The notes beneath the pieces were generated by a model. The model saw only the letters and a list, made by a program, of their open reading frames with translations, was not told the DNA's origin and made no database searches. Shown here in pieces: positions 13,130-20,800 of a stretch of DNA of 45,167 nucleotides (positions within the stretch are counted from its first letter, which is position 1; each line of letters opens with the position of its first letter). The DNA is from a virus: positions 1 through 45,167 of IMG/VR virus record IMGVR_UViG_3300022725_000151. One strand, 5' to 3'. A program made the position numbers and the translations under genes.

Positions 13130-14273
13130 CGTTTTTAAGCCTGATAGCAGTCCTGAGACGATTTCGCAGGGACTGAAGGAGGGCTGGATTGTCCCTTCAA
13201 ATACTGGAGTCCCTAGCTTTCCCCCCAAGGATTTTTCTGGCGATTGCGCAATTGCGCAATCGCAGACCGTGGCGGTTGAGATTCTGCGCCCCCTTTCGCC
13301 GAAGGAGGCCAGATACGTTTGTGATCAGATCAAATACAACGAGCGCTCTAATCGCCAATTGCTCTTGGTCCTTTGGGAAGGGGAAGGCTGGCGAGCATTG
13401 GGTTATAAAAGCTGGCGAGAGTGCGTGGCTGAAGAGTTTCAGCAGTCGCAACGCCACTGCTATCAGTTGCTAGCCGCCGCCCAAGTCGGAAGAAATCTTT
13501 GCGCAATTGCGCAAAACCCTGACGACATCCCTGAATCGCATTTGCGTCCGCTCGCCAAGTTGGAGCCGGAGCTTCAGGTGCAGGCTTATCAAGAAGCGTT
13601 GGCTGAGGTGGGCGAGAATCGCAGGCTGACGGGCGACAAAGTGAAGAAGGTTGTGAATCGCTATCTGGCAAGCAAGCTGTCGGCAGCAAATGGCGAAGCG
13701 CCTGGCCGCAAGGCGCTGGATTATTACCCGACTGATCAGCGCTTAACGCGGGGCTTTATTAAGCTGATGGGCGACAAGATCGACTGGCACCAGGGCAACA
13801 TCATTGAGCCGTGTGTTGGTGGTGGCGACATTGTTGCCTGCCTACCTGAAGGGTGCGTGGTCACCACGAACGACATCAACCCTGATTGTGAGGCTGATTA
13901 TCATCGCGATGCGACGATGCGGATCTCCTGGCAAAGTGCATTTCCGATGTTTTCGATCGCGATCACCAACCCCCCTTTTGATGGGGCAATTGAAATCCTG
14001 GAGAACGCCTGGGAGCACACCAGTGACTGGTGCATTTTTCTGTTGCGACTGAGCTTTGCTGAAGCTGCAAAGACCCGGCGTGATTTCCTGATCCGAAACG
14101 CCGATCATCTGCGCTATTTCGTTCCGGTCAATCCACGACCAGGCTTTCGAGAGACGCCAGGCGGAGACATCAGTACCGTTGCCTGGTTCGCCTGGAGCAA
14201 GCGGTGGAGTTGGGAGCGAGCCGGTTACGACAGCCCGTTCAAGTTTTTAGTTGACTGGAAAATAGAGGACTAA
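13119..14273 (+). CDS. N6-adenine DNA methyltransferase with ParB-like N-terminal region
   Basis: 384 residues from ATG 13119. The C-terminal half is an adenine methyltransferase: DYYPTDQRLTRGFI (201-214), motif I EPCVGGGD (230-237) for S-adenosylmethionine, TNDINPD, and catalytic NPPF (284-287). The N-terminal half (60-180) has helices with KYNERSNRQLLLVLWEGEGW and an LRPLAKLEPELQVQAYQEAL segment like that in ParB/KorB-type or phage adaptor proteins, perhaps for DNA recognition. Probably protects phage DNA from host restriction, in the role Mom plays in Mu by other chemistry. Two GCGCAATTGCGC palindromes lie inside the gene. Confidence 0.85.
   Translation: MSNDVFKPDSSPETISQGLKEGWIVPSNTGVPSFPPKDFSGDCAIAQSQTVAVEILRPLSPKEARYVCDQIKYNERSNRQLLLVLWEGEGWRALGYKSWRECVAEEFQQSQRHCYQLLAAAQVGRNLCAIAQNPDDIPESHLRPLAKLEPELQVQAYQEALAEVGENRRLTGDKVKKVVNRYLASKLSAANGEAPGRKALDYYPTDQRLTRGFIKLMGDKIDWHQGNIIEPCVGGGDIVACLPEGCVVTTNDINPDCEADYHRDATMRISWQSAFPMFSIAITNPPFDGAIEILENAWEHTSDWCIFLLRLSFAEAAKTRRDFLIRNADHLRYFVPVNPRPGFRETPGGDISTVAWFAWSKRWSWERAGYDSPFKFLVDWKIED
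13240..13263 (+). repeat. 24-bp perfect palindrome inside the methyltransferase gene
   Basis: The arms GCGATTGCGCAA and TTGCGCAATCGC meet without spacer. The core GCGCAATTGCGC recurs at about 13500-13511. Both copies are read as CAIAQ in the protein. It may be an autoregulatory site or a repeat insertion. Confidence 0.7.
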
Positions 14274-14280
14274 CTGTTCA

Positions 14281-14733
14281 ATGGAGAAAGAAATTCAAGT
14301 GATGGCGATCGCGTATCGTTTGGCCTTATCTCGCCTCGCATCCATACTCAGCACTCCGCCGTCTGACCTGACGGAGCATTTCAAAGAGCAGGCTGAGGCG
14401 ATGGTGGCGCAGGCCAGCCCCACGCAAACTGATTGCATCGTGCAGCAGGTAATGGATAGCTTTGGGCGCCCTGGTGATCCGCCGATGATTGCGGCAGGCA
14501 CTTCGGCCATGCAGTTTCTCAATGATCTGGAGAAGCTACAGCGGGAGCAGCTGAACGTGGCGACCAACTACTCAGGCGATGAGGATCGCCCCTGCCTCAG
14601 CATGGAGCTGCGAACCACCTCAGGGTGCGGCTATCTGATCGCCGTGCGGGTTGAGGCCGAAACCGAGCAGGATAAAGCTCTGCTTAAACAGCGCATTGAA
14701 GGCTATCTGAAGACACTGGAAACGTTGAGGTAA
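14281..14733 (+). CDS. Early protein, unknown
   Basis: 150 residues. Helical N-terminal half (QVMAIAYRLALSRLASIL, AMVAQASPTQTDCIVQQVMD), then a strand-rich end (RPCLSMELRTTSGCGYLIAVRVEAETEQD) and a final helix. No clear ribosome site. It sits between the methyltransferase and a coupled small-gene set. No family recognised. Confidence 0.68.
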   Translation: MEKEIQVMAIAYRLALSRLASILSTPPSDLTEHFKEQAEAMVAQASPTQTDCIVQQVMDSFGRPGDPPMIAAGTSAMQFLNDLEKLQREQLNVATNYSGDEDRPCLSMELRTTSGCGYLIAVRVEAETEQDKALLKQRIEGYLKTLETLR

Positions 14734-14735
14734 AA

Positions 14736-15278
14736 GTGAAACAGGAACTGAAGCCACTAAGCGATCCATCCGAGCAGGGCAAGGTGAAGCACCTGGCCCA
14801 AGGGGTGATTGATGGCGATACCTGGGAAGAGTGCGCTGTCACCCTGGCAGAGTATCTGCTCAGAGCGCTGAGACAAATCGAGGCCCTGACACTGCTGGCT
14901 GACCCCATGGCGGCTCGCATGAGCAGAGGCCATCACCGCTACCCAGAACTGACAGCGGTGGGGTTGGGGCATCTGTGGGTTGGCCCTGGCTTTAATGATT
15001 TTGAGCCGGGGTTGATCGAGGCATGCCGCAAACACCTCAAGACGCTGAACTTGCCCGCGCAAAAGGGGCATGCGCTCGACTATATTCGCAATCGCATCCG
15101 CGAGCAGAATTGGGGAGCGCTAGAGCAGCGGTGGGAGGAACGGCCTCAGGGTCGGGCTGGAAGCCTAACCCAACAAGAGGGGCCGAAGGCGTTGCCGATG
15201 GATAATCTCGCTCCGCCGTTTGGCACTCCGGCGTATTGGGACTGGGTTGAAAAGCGGCAGTTTGGAGGTGGGGGGTGA
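14736..15278 (+). CDS. Early protein, unknown
   Basis: 180 residues from GTG 14736 with GAGG five bases upstream. Helical and charged (PSEQGKVKHLAQGVIDGDTWEEC), with a Pro/Gly-rich end (LAPPFGTPAYWDWVEKRQFGGGG). A middle segment HHRYPELTAVGLGHLWVGPGF may bind metal. No family recognised. Confidence 0.68.
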   Translation: MKQELKPLSDPSEQGKVKHLAQGVIDGDTWEECAVTLAEYLLRALRQIEALTLLADPMAARMSRGHHRYPELTAVGLGHLWVGPGFNDFEPGLIEACRKHLKTLNLPAQKGHALDYIRNRIREQNWGALEQRWEERPQGRAGSLTQQEGPKALPMDNLAPPFGTPAYWDWVEKRQFGGGG

Positions 15279-15535
15279 GTGAGCTAAGTGATCGCATCAC
15301 CAAGGAGATCGCGTGGTACGAGGCCAACCGTGGGGTGCTGGCCTCGGCCATGCCGCTCAGCTATCAGGGAACGACCTGGCGATCGCTGTCGCTGGTTGAT
15401 ATGGATCGCCAGATTGCCAGCTACCGCAGTGGAGAGCTATCACCGCATCTGGCTCGGGTCTACGTGCTCAATCAATTGCGGCATTTGTATCGAGCATTTC
15501 AACAGCATCAAAAGGAGATTGGGAGTGGCAAATAA
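15275..15535 (+). CDS. Small helical protein, unknown
   Basis: 86 residues from GTG 15275, with GGAGG six bases upstream and a start inside the previous stop. Mostly helical with repeated Arg and Tyr (WYEANRGVLASAMPLSYQGTTWR, RHLYRAFQQHQKEI). Directly upstream of gemA, it may be cotranscribed and functionally linked. No family recognised. Confidence 0.66.
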   Translation: MSELSDRITKEIAWYEANRGVLASAMPLSYQGTTWRSLSLVDMDRQIASYRSGELSPHLARVYVLNQLRHLYRAFQQHQKEIGSGK

Positions 15536-16004
15536 GTCGGGAAAAACAAAAGCGTTTCCAAAGGGAGAGCGCAATCGGCTGATCCGCGTGATCCATACGG
15601 CGAAGCGGAATCTAGGGCTGGATGAGGAAGCTTACCGGGCCATGCTGGAAGGGGTGACGGGCAAGCGGAGCTGCAGCGATATGGATGCCGCAGAACTTTC
15701 TGCCGTGGTGGAGCGGCTGCGGCAACTCGGCTTTAAGCCCAAAGGCGCGAAGGGCCGCAAGTACAGCCCCAAGACGCGCGACAAACAGGGCGTGAAAGAT
15801 CAGATCGATATGATTCGCGCCTTGTGGATTGAGTGTGCGCGTTTAGGGGTGGTTGAAAACCGCTTTGAGCAGGGCTTAAACGCCTGGGTAAAGCGGATGA
15901 CGACAGTGGAGCGCGTCGATTGGCTGGTGCGGGCGAGCGACTGTAATTGCTGCATCGAGGCGTTGAAGGCCATGAAGCAAAGGGGGGAAGATGCCCAGAC
16001 CTGA
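15525..16004 (+). CDS. gemA: GemA-like protein (DUF1018)
   Basis: 159 residues from GTG 15525, with GGAG upstream. DUF1018 signature: LIRVIHTAKRNLGLDEEAYRAMLEGVTGKRSCSDMDAAELSAVVERLRQLGF, then KQGVKDQIDMIRALWIECA and VDWLVRASDCNCCIEALK. In Mu, GemA modulates host gene expression and DNA relaxation and lies just before mor. The same order is seen here. Confidence 0.9.
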   Translation: MANKSGKTKAFPKGERNRLIRVIHTAKRNLGLDEEAYRAMLEGVTGKRSCSDMDAAELSAVVERLRQLGFKPKGAKGRKYSPKTRDKQGVKDQIDMIRALWIECARLGVVENRFEQGLNAWVKRMTTVERVDWLVRASDCNCCIEALKAMKQRGEDAQT

Positions 16005-16212
16005 AACGCTGAACCCAGAGCAGTTTTTGGGTTTGCGGTTTGAGTGTGAGCGCCAACTTGATCGCCTGGGGCTAGACTGGAAATCGCCACGGGTAAAGGA
16101 ATTTTGTGTGAGGGTGACTGGATTACAGAATGCGATTTTGGCTGACTTACCCGAGCTGGCGATCGCCAGCCTGTTGACAAAGCTAAAGAAGGAGCAAGGC
16201 ATTGAAGACTAA
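15991..16212 (+). CDS. Small protein between gemA and mor
   Basis: 73 residues, ATG 15991 overlapping the gemA end, with GGGGGGAAG upstream. Basic and helical (PRPETLNPEQFLGLRFECERQLDRLGLDWK). It overlaps mor by 11 bases, so all three are coupled. No family recognised. Confidence 0.64.
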   Translation: MPRPETLNPEQFLGLRFECERQLDRLGLDWKSPRVKEFCVRVTGLQNAILADLPELAIASLLTKLKKEQGIED

Positions 16213-16558
16213 GGGTGTGCCCCCCACCGTCAAAGAAATCTCTGATGTCCTCGGCGAGGAAAAAGCGCTGGCCCTGATGGAAGCCTTTGGGCGACAACGA
16301 TTTACCATTCCGGTAGAACCCCCCTGCGTGCATCCCTTCCTGGAGGTACTGTCGCTCCCGGAATTTATTGAGCTATGCTTTCGGTGTGGCGGGTGGCAGT
16401 GGACTATCCCCAGCGGCGAGCATCTCCGACTGCAACGCCGCAATCAAGAGATCCAAAAGCTGCGGCAGCAGGGCGATCGCATCGCTGACCTCGTCCGTAA
16501 GTATCAGCTCACTGAAGCGCGGATCTACCAAATCTTGGAAGAGTGCAATCGGAGCTAA
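16202..16558 (+). CDS. mor: Mor/C-type transcription activator
   Basis: 118 residues from TTG 16202, with AAGGAG seven bases upstream. The C-terminal HTH RIADLVRKYQLTEARIYQIL matches the Mor family (Mu Mor has 129 residues), and the N-terminal part (KEISDVLGEEKALALMEAFG) is the dimerisation region. Mor turns on middle and, through C, late transcription in Mu. No second Mor/C-like gene is seen, so this protein may do both. Its stop codon lies inside the palindrome 16553-16570 upstream of the next operon. Confidence 0.88.
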   Translation: MKTKGVPPTVKEISDVLGEEKALALMEAFGRQRFTIPVEPPCVHPFLEVLSLPEFIELCFRCGGWQWTIPSGEHLRLQRRNQEIQKLRQQGDRIADLVRKYQLTEARIYQILEECNRS

Positions 16559-16596
16559 AACGTTTTAGCTGTCTTAGTTTGCGGAATGCCTAGAAA
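16553..16596 (+). promoter_or_regulatory. Predicted activator-dependent late promoter, site 1
   Basis: AGCTAAAACGTTTTAGCT (16553-16570) is a perfect palindrome. A -10-like TAGAAA (16591-16596) lies 32 bp from its centre, and no -35 box is visible. Mor and C in Mu bind an inverted site centred near -43 with a -10 box about 33 bp away, so the geometry agrees. The same palindrome recurs at 28361-28378. Confidence 0.65.
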
Positions 16597-16627
16597 ATCA
16601 GGGTGTCCGCTTAAGACGTGAATTCCT

Positions 16628-17242
16628 TTGAAGCTGCACACCCACATCCCCGTCGTGATTGCCCAGCAAGGGAGCGCTCCACCGCCAAATGCCGTGGAGA
16701 TTCCTCTTGGGGTGATTGTGCTTGGGGGTGTGGGTCTTTTTATTGCTCTGATGAAATGGCTGCTCGGTCGTGAGATCTCGCGGCTGGACGAAGGATTTAA
16801 GAATTTTGATCAACGACTGCAAAAGCTGGAGAGCTTACAGGCGTCCCAACAGGTAGAAGCGGCGACCATTGCCCGCCTGGAAAAAGAACTGCTCATACTG
16901 GACCGGCAGATTAATCAACTGGCGACTGATATGGCGGCCTTGAGCAAGGTCGGCACCGCTCAAGATCGCATTGTGGAAGCGCTGGGAGAGCTGAGAGAAC
17001 GGGTGCAGCGGGCCGACAATATTGGCTCTGCCCTGTTCCAAGCCCAAGACTTAATCAAGGACGTTCAGAAAGAGCTGTTGCAGTTTAAGAGTCATGTCGC
17101 GGCAGGCTTTGTCACCGAGGAAAAATTCGTCAGGGACATGACTGTGCTCAGTAGCCGGGTTGACGCGGTCTGGGAGCGTTTTGATCAGGTGGCAGGCTCG
17201 CGGCCCCGCTTATTGGAAGGAGGCGAAGGTGGATATCGCTAG
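16628..17242 (+). CDS. DUF2730-like membrane coiled-coil protein (Mu gp25 position)
   Basis: 204 residues from TTG 16628. A short N-terminal segment, a transmembrane helix (about 22-44: IPLGVIVLGGVGLFIALMKWLL), then long coiled coil (residues 50-190: RLDEGFKNFDQRLQKLESL, LEKELLILDRQINQLATDM). That layout is that of the Mu-phage DUF2730/gp25 proteins at this position. Probably anchored in the inner membrane with a cytoplasmic coil; the role in lysis or assembly is not established. The start lacks a strong ribosome site. Confidence 0.66.
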   Translation: MKLHTHIPVVIAQQGSAPPPNAVEIPLGVIVLGGVGLFIALMKWLLGREISRLDEGFKNFDQRLQKLESLQASQQVEAATIARLEKELLILDRQINQLATDMAALSKVGTAQDRIVEALGELRERVQRADNIGSALFQAQDLIKDVQKELLQFKSHVAAGFVTEEKFVRDMTVLSSRVDAVWERFDQVAGSRPRLLEGGEGGYR

Positions 17243-17819
17243 AGCAAAACAACAGGAAGTACGCGCCCATCTGCTCAAGGTGTTGGACCGCGATCGCCCC
17301 GATGCTGTATCGGAGGCGCTATTGCTTCGCAGTCTCCATCAGGCTGGCCTGCGGCTGGTCAAAGATGAGTTAGTTCAGGAACTGGCGTATCTCGAAGCCA
17401 AGGACCTGATCGGCCACGAGGGGCAGCAGTGGTATCTGCTGCCCCTGGGTATTGATGTTTTGGAGCGATCGGTTGAACCTCCCTCGGGCATTCCGGCCCC
17501 TACGGCTTTGGGTGTAGAGGTGCTGGTGCATCGCAAGGAGGTGCGGAGCCGCATCCTTACCGCGCTCTACTATGGCCGCCCCCATGGGTTGGTCAGCACA
17601 ATTCTCTGGCGAGCGCTAGACGATAGCGACCTGCCGGTAACGGAGAAGGAGCTGGCCCGAGAGGCTAGCTACCTGGCCGCCAAGGCACTGGTGGAGGTGA
17701 CGGGGGAAATTCGGCGCGATTGGCATGCCAAGCTGACGGCGGCAGGCATTGACCTAATGGAATACTCCACCGACCCGCCCCCCGGCATCGATCGCATTGA
17801 GAAGTATTGGGAGGGCTAA
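17229..17819 (+). CDS. Tandem winged-helix protein (internal duplication)
   Basis: 196 residues from GTG 17229, with AAGG two bases upstream. Two copies of a roughly 95-residue unit: residues 1-92 (LLRSLHQAGLRLVKDELVQELAYLEAKDLIG...GIDVLERSVEPPSGI) and 100-196 (ILWRALDDSDLPVTEKELAREASYLAAKALV...GIDLMEYSTDPPPGI). Each is a winged helix ending in a near-identical (E/D)PP(S/P)GI motif. Mu gp26, at the same place in the genome, also has winged-helix character. Likely DNA-binding and linked to terminase function. Confidence 0.75.
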   Translation: MDIARAKQQEVRAHLLKVLDRDRPDAVSEALLLRSLHQAGLRLVKDELVQELAYLEAKDLIGHEGQQWYLLPLGIDVLERSVEPPSGIPAPTALGVEVLVHRKEVRSRILTALYYGRPHGLVSTILWRALDDSDLPVTEKELAREASYLAAKALVEVTGEIRRDWHAKLTAAGIDLMEYSTDPPPGIDRIEKYWEG

Positions 17820-17822
17820 GCG

Positions 17823-18344
17823 ATGGCAACCCGCCCAATGGAAGTGCAGCTGCCCCCTGACGTGCGAACGGAGCTTGAACAGAAGCTGGTTGAGTCGGGA
17901 TTTAGTGACTACGCTAGCTTGCATACATGGTTGCAAGAGCGGGGTTACACCTTCGGTCTGAGTACCGTGAAACGCTTTGGCAAGCGCTTTGAAGAGCGCT
18001 GTGAGATGGTGCGCCTCGCCACCCAGCAAGCGCAAATGATGCGGCAGCACTTTGGCGATGACGAAGCCGCGATCGCTGAGGCATCTTTGCAAATGGCGCA
18101 AGGTTTGCTCTTCAACATGATGATGGAACGCGGCGAAGAGCTGAATCCCAAGGAGATGACAATGATCAGCCGCGCCCTGGCCGATAGCGTGCGCGGCACC
18201 GTCAGTGTGAAAAAGTATCAGGCAGAGATGGCGAGGCGAGTGGCTGAGGTAGCTGAAGACATCGGCAAGACCGCGAAGTCTCGCGGCATGAGCGACACCT
18301 TTGCCGAGCAGTTAGTGCAGAAAGTATTGGGGATTGTGGCATGA
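17823..18344 (+). CDS. Small terminase subunit-like protein (DUF3486, Mu gp27)
   Basis: 173 residues. DUF3486 pattern at the N-terminus: LPPDVRTELEQKLVESGFSDYASLHTWLQERGYTFGLSTVKRFGKRF. A helical region with GMSDTFAEQLVQKVLG follows. Members of this family sit before the large terminase in Mu-like phages and are thought to be the small terminase that recognises the packaging site. GGAGGG precedes the ATG. Followed by a 91-residue gene and then the large subunit. Confidence 0.82.
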   Translation: MATRPMEVQLPPDVRTELEQKLVESGFSDYASLHTWLQERGYTFGLSTVKRFGKRFEERCEMVRLATQQAQMMRQHFGDDEAAIAEASLQMAQGLLFNMMMERGEELNPKEMTMISRALADSVRGTVSVKKYQAEMARRVAEVAEDIGKTAKSRGMSDTFAEQLVQKVLGIVA

Positions 18345-18616
18345 GTCCAGTTGATTTTGCTCGGGTTTTTAATAAAGAAGATTTTGGCCAGCTGATTGTC
18401 TACCTGGACGACACTGCTGACACTCCGGGATTTCAATTTCTTTTTTTTCCGCCTGGTTTTGGGGTCTGTTCGGCTTCACTTCCTATTAATGGCTCTGATG
18501 CAGTGTGGGACGAGGCAGAGCGGCGATTGCGATCAGAATCATTTGAGGATGAAGCGTGGGGCTTTTTGGGTGACGCCCTAGAGGCCGCTGGATTGAAGGA
18601 GGCAATGCCACTGTGA
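18341..18616 (+). CDS. Small protein between terminase subunits, unknown
   Basis: 91 residues, ATG 18341 overlapping the previous stop. Aromatic and hydrophobic (FQFLFFPPGFGVCSASLPING) with an acidic helical end (DAVWDEAERRLRSESFEDEAW). Possibly an inserted moron. No family recognised. Confidence 0.6.
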   Translation: MSPVDFARVFNKEDFGQLIVYLDDTADTPGFQFLFFPPGFGVCSASLPINGSDAVWDEAERRLRSESFEDEAWGFLGDALEAAGLKEAMPL

Positions 18617-20166
18617 TGACTGAAGCCGCTCTACTGCCTTATCAGCAAGACTGGGTCGCTGACAAAACCCAGGTGAAGCTCTACACGAAGTCGCGCCGGA
18701 TCGGCATTTCGTGGAGTGAAGCCGCGGATGCGGCTCTGTTGGCGGCGCGGGCGAACGGGATGCCCGTGACCTACATCTGCTACGACAAGGACATCACGCG
18801 ACAGTTCATCAAAGACTGCGCCAACTGGGCCAAGGTTTACGACCTGGCCGCCAGCGCGATTGAGGAACGGGAAGAGGTGTTTCGCGATGGCGATGAAGAT
18901 AAGGCCGTTCTGATCTTTCGGATTTACTTTGATAGCGGGTTTGAGATTGAGGCGATCGCGGGTACTGCCCGTAAGCTCCGAGGTCGTAAGGGCTTGGTGA
19001 TTATTGACGAGGCCGCTTTCTTAGATGACCTGGGCGCGGTGATTGAAGCGGCCCTGGCCTTGCTGATTTGGGGAGGCGCGTTGCACCTGATCACCACCTA
19101 CAACGGCATCGAGAACGCTTACTACGAACTGGAGCAAGACGTATTGGCAGGTAAGCTGCCCTACTCCCGCCACTTCACCACCTTTCAAGATGCGGTGAAG
19201 CAGGGGCTCTATAAGCGGATCTGCCTGGTCAGCAACAAGCAATGGTCGCCCGAGGCAGAGAAGAAGTTCCTCGAAGATACCTACGCCTTCTTTGGCGATC
19301 GCGCCTCCCAAGAACTTGACTGCATTCCAGCTAAAAGCGGTGGTCGCTATTTTCCGTCCGTAGTAATTGAGCAGGCCATGCAGAGCAGCGCCCCGGTCCT
19401 CACCTACGAATGCAAAGAAGGCTGGGCGACTCAGCCTCAAGATGTGCGCGAGGGCCATGCTGACGACTGGCTCAAAACGGAAGTTTTACCCGTTCTTGAG
19501 GAGCGATTAAACCCAGCCTTAAAGACCGTTTATGGCATGGACTTTGGCCGCAGTGGTGACCTGTCGGTGCTCAACATTTCGCAGATTCAAGAAAACCTCA
19601 CCCGTGAAGCGATTGCCGGGGTGGAGCTGCGGAACGTGCCGTTTGATCAGCAGCGACAAATCCTCTGGTGGATCTGCGATCGCCTACCTCGCTTTGTCTC
19701 CGGTGCTCATGACTCGCGGGGGAACGGCCAGCACCTGGCAGAGTTAACCATGCAGAAATTTGGCACCCACCGCATTCACCAGGTGATGCTCTCACGTCCC
19801 TGGTACGGCGAGTGGTTTCCCAAGTACAAAGCCGGAATGGAAGACGGGCGACTGACCTTGCCGCCCTCATCGGACTGGAAAGACGATCACCGCGTCGTGG
19901 AAGTCGACAAGGGTACCCCCGTTGTACCCAACACCAAGAACAAGGGCGAAGACGACAAGCAGCGACATGGTGACTCAGCGATCGCGGGCGTGCTGATGTG
20001 GTTTGCTTCCCTCAATGAGGCGGCCCCCATCGAATATCAGGCGATGAACCGCCCCTCACCTGTGCTCACCGCTTACGCCGACATCAAGCCGCGAAACTCT
20101 TATGCAGCGCGGCTTGGTACTGCGTCCCCAAATTTTGGTAACCGCCCCCGAGGATTCGATCTGTGA
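18613..20166 (+). CDS. Terminase large subunit (Mu gp28 family)
   Basis: 517 residues. Start at GTG 18613 or ATG 18616; AAGGAGG lies about 10 bases upstream. ATPase Walker A-like KSRRIGIS (26-33), Walker B LVIIDEAAF with D132-E133, and nuclease motif VYGMDFGRSGD with D310. In Mu-type phages this protein cuts and packages DNA by the headful method, including host DNA beside the integrated end. The length matches Mu gp28 (about 550). Confidence 0.95.
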   Translation: MMTEAALLPYQQDWVADKTQVKLYTKSRRIGISWSEAADAALLAARANGMPVTYICYDKDITRQFIKDCANWAKVYDLAASAIEEREEVFRDGDEDKAVLIFRIYFDSGFEIEAIAGTARKLRGRKGLVIIDEAAFLDDLGAVIEAALALLIWGGALHLITTYNGIENAYYELEQDVLAGKLPYSRHFTTFQDAVKQGLYKRICLVSNKQWSPEAEKKFLEDTYAFFGDRASQELDCIPAKSGGRYFPSVVIEQAMQSSAPVLTYECKEGWATQPQDVREGHADDWLKTEVLPVLEERLNPALKTVYGMDFGRSGDLSVLNISQIQENLTREAIAGVELRNVPFDQQRQILWWICDRLPRFVSGAHDSRGNGQHLAELTMQKFGTHRIHQVMLSRPWYGEWFPKYKAGMEDGRLTLPPSSDWKDDHRVVEVDKGTPVVPNTKNKGEDDKQRHGDSAIAGVLMWFASLNEAAPIEYQAMNRPSPVLTAYADIKPRNSYAARLGTASPNFGNRPRGFDL

Positions 20167-20369
20167 ACAGCAGTGATCAAAACCTGCAATTCAACGGCCT
20201 GGACATCAACATGCAGCGCTACTTTTTTGCCCAGGTTTATGGCCAACTCTGCGGCGTCGCTTATCGCCATCACCTGGCCACCGGCGACCAGATTGAGTAT
20301 GCCGACATCGCCCAGATGGCGCGCCACATGGTGGCGGCTGGCCTGCGGGAGGCACAAGGCGATGACTAA
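20163..20369 (+). CDS. Small protein after terminase, unknown
   Basis: 68 residues from GTG 20163 inside the terminase stop, with GAGG upstream. One predicted helix (QRYFFAQVYGQLCGVAYRHHLATG). No family recognised. Confidence 0.6.
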   Translation: MNSSDQNLQFNGLDINMQRYFFAQVYGQLCGVAYRHHLATGDQIEYADIAQMARHMVAAGLREAQGDD

Positions 20370-20472
20370 CCTGGTCGGCCATCTGCTCCTAGCGCTGCTG
20401 AACCTGGCAGCGTGTTCGCTGTTTTTCGGCACAGTGCTGTGGGCGCTGATCGGAGGTGCTCAAGTGGCATGA
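20362..20472 (+). CDS. Small membrane peptide, holin-like size
   Basis: 36 residues from ATG 20362, overlapping the preceding stop. Nearly all is one hydrophobic helix (LVGHLLLALLNLAACSLFFG). It precedes the M15 endolysin by two genes, so a holin or lysis role is possible, though one-span peptides of this size may also be membrane toxins or noise. Included because of its coupled start. Confidence 0.42.
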   Translation: MTNLVGHLLLALLNLAACSLFFGTVLWALIGGAQVA

Positions 20473-20524
20473 GGTACGTCTGTTTGCTGGGAATGTTTAT
20501 CGCTCTGATCACGGGATTTTAACC

Positions 20525-20800
20525 ATGAACACCGTCAAGATTTCTGCCCGTTTACTATCTGGCCCGATTATCGACCTGCTCAAGATTAATGAACAGCTTA
20601 AGGAGATGGGCTTGCCGCCTTACTTTTTGGGCGGCGGGGGGTTCAACGTGGAATATCGCGTTGCGGAAAAACCTCGATACATCTGGTCGTGGAGTCCTCT
20701 GGGCATGCGGTTATCCGAGGTTTACCTCTACTACATGCCGCGCATCATGCCGGGTGCAGAGCCAACGAAAAACGATGAAATCACGGTGAAACTATGCTGA
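20525..20800 (+). CDS. Small protein upstream of the endolysin, unknown
   Basis: 91 residues from ATG 20525; a longer frame to 20456 exists without a ribosome site. It has a Gly-rich turn (LPPYFLGGGGFNVEYR) and aromatic strands (YIWSWSPLGMRLSEVYLYY). The stop overlaps the endolysin start. No family recognised. Confidence 0.6.
   Translation: MNTVKISARLLSGPIIDLLKINEQLKEMGLPPYFLGGGGFNVEYRVAEKPRYIWSWSPLGMRLSEVYLYYMPRIMPGAEPTKNDEITVKLC

Noticed and set aside
16628-17242. Spanin or holin
   Set aside because: One transmembrane helix followed by a long coiled coil at the Mu gp25 position fits a DUF2730-like protein better; no lipobox or multi-span pattern.
20362-20472. Confident holin call
   Set aside because: Only one hydrophobic helix in 36 residues; kept as a low-confidence small membrane peptide instead.
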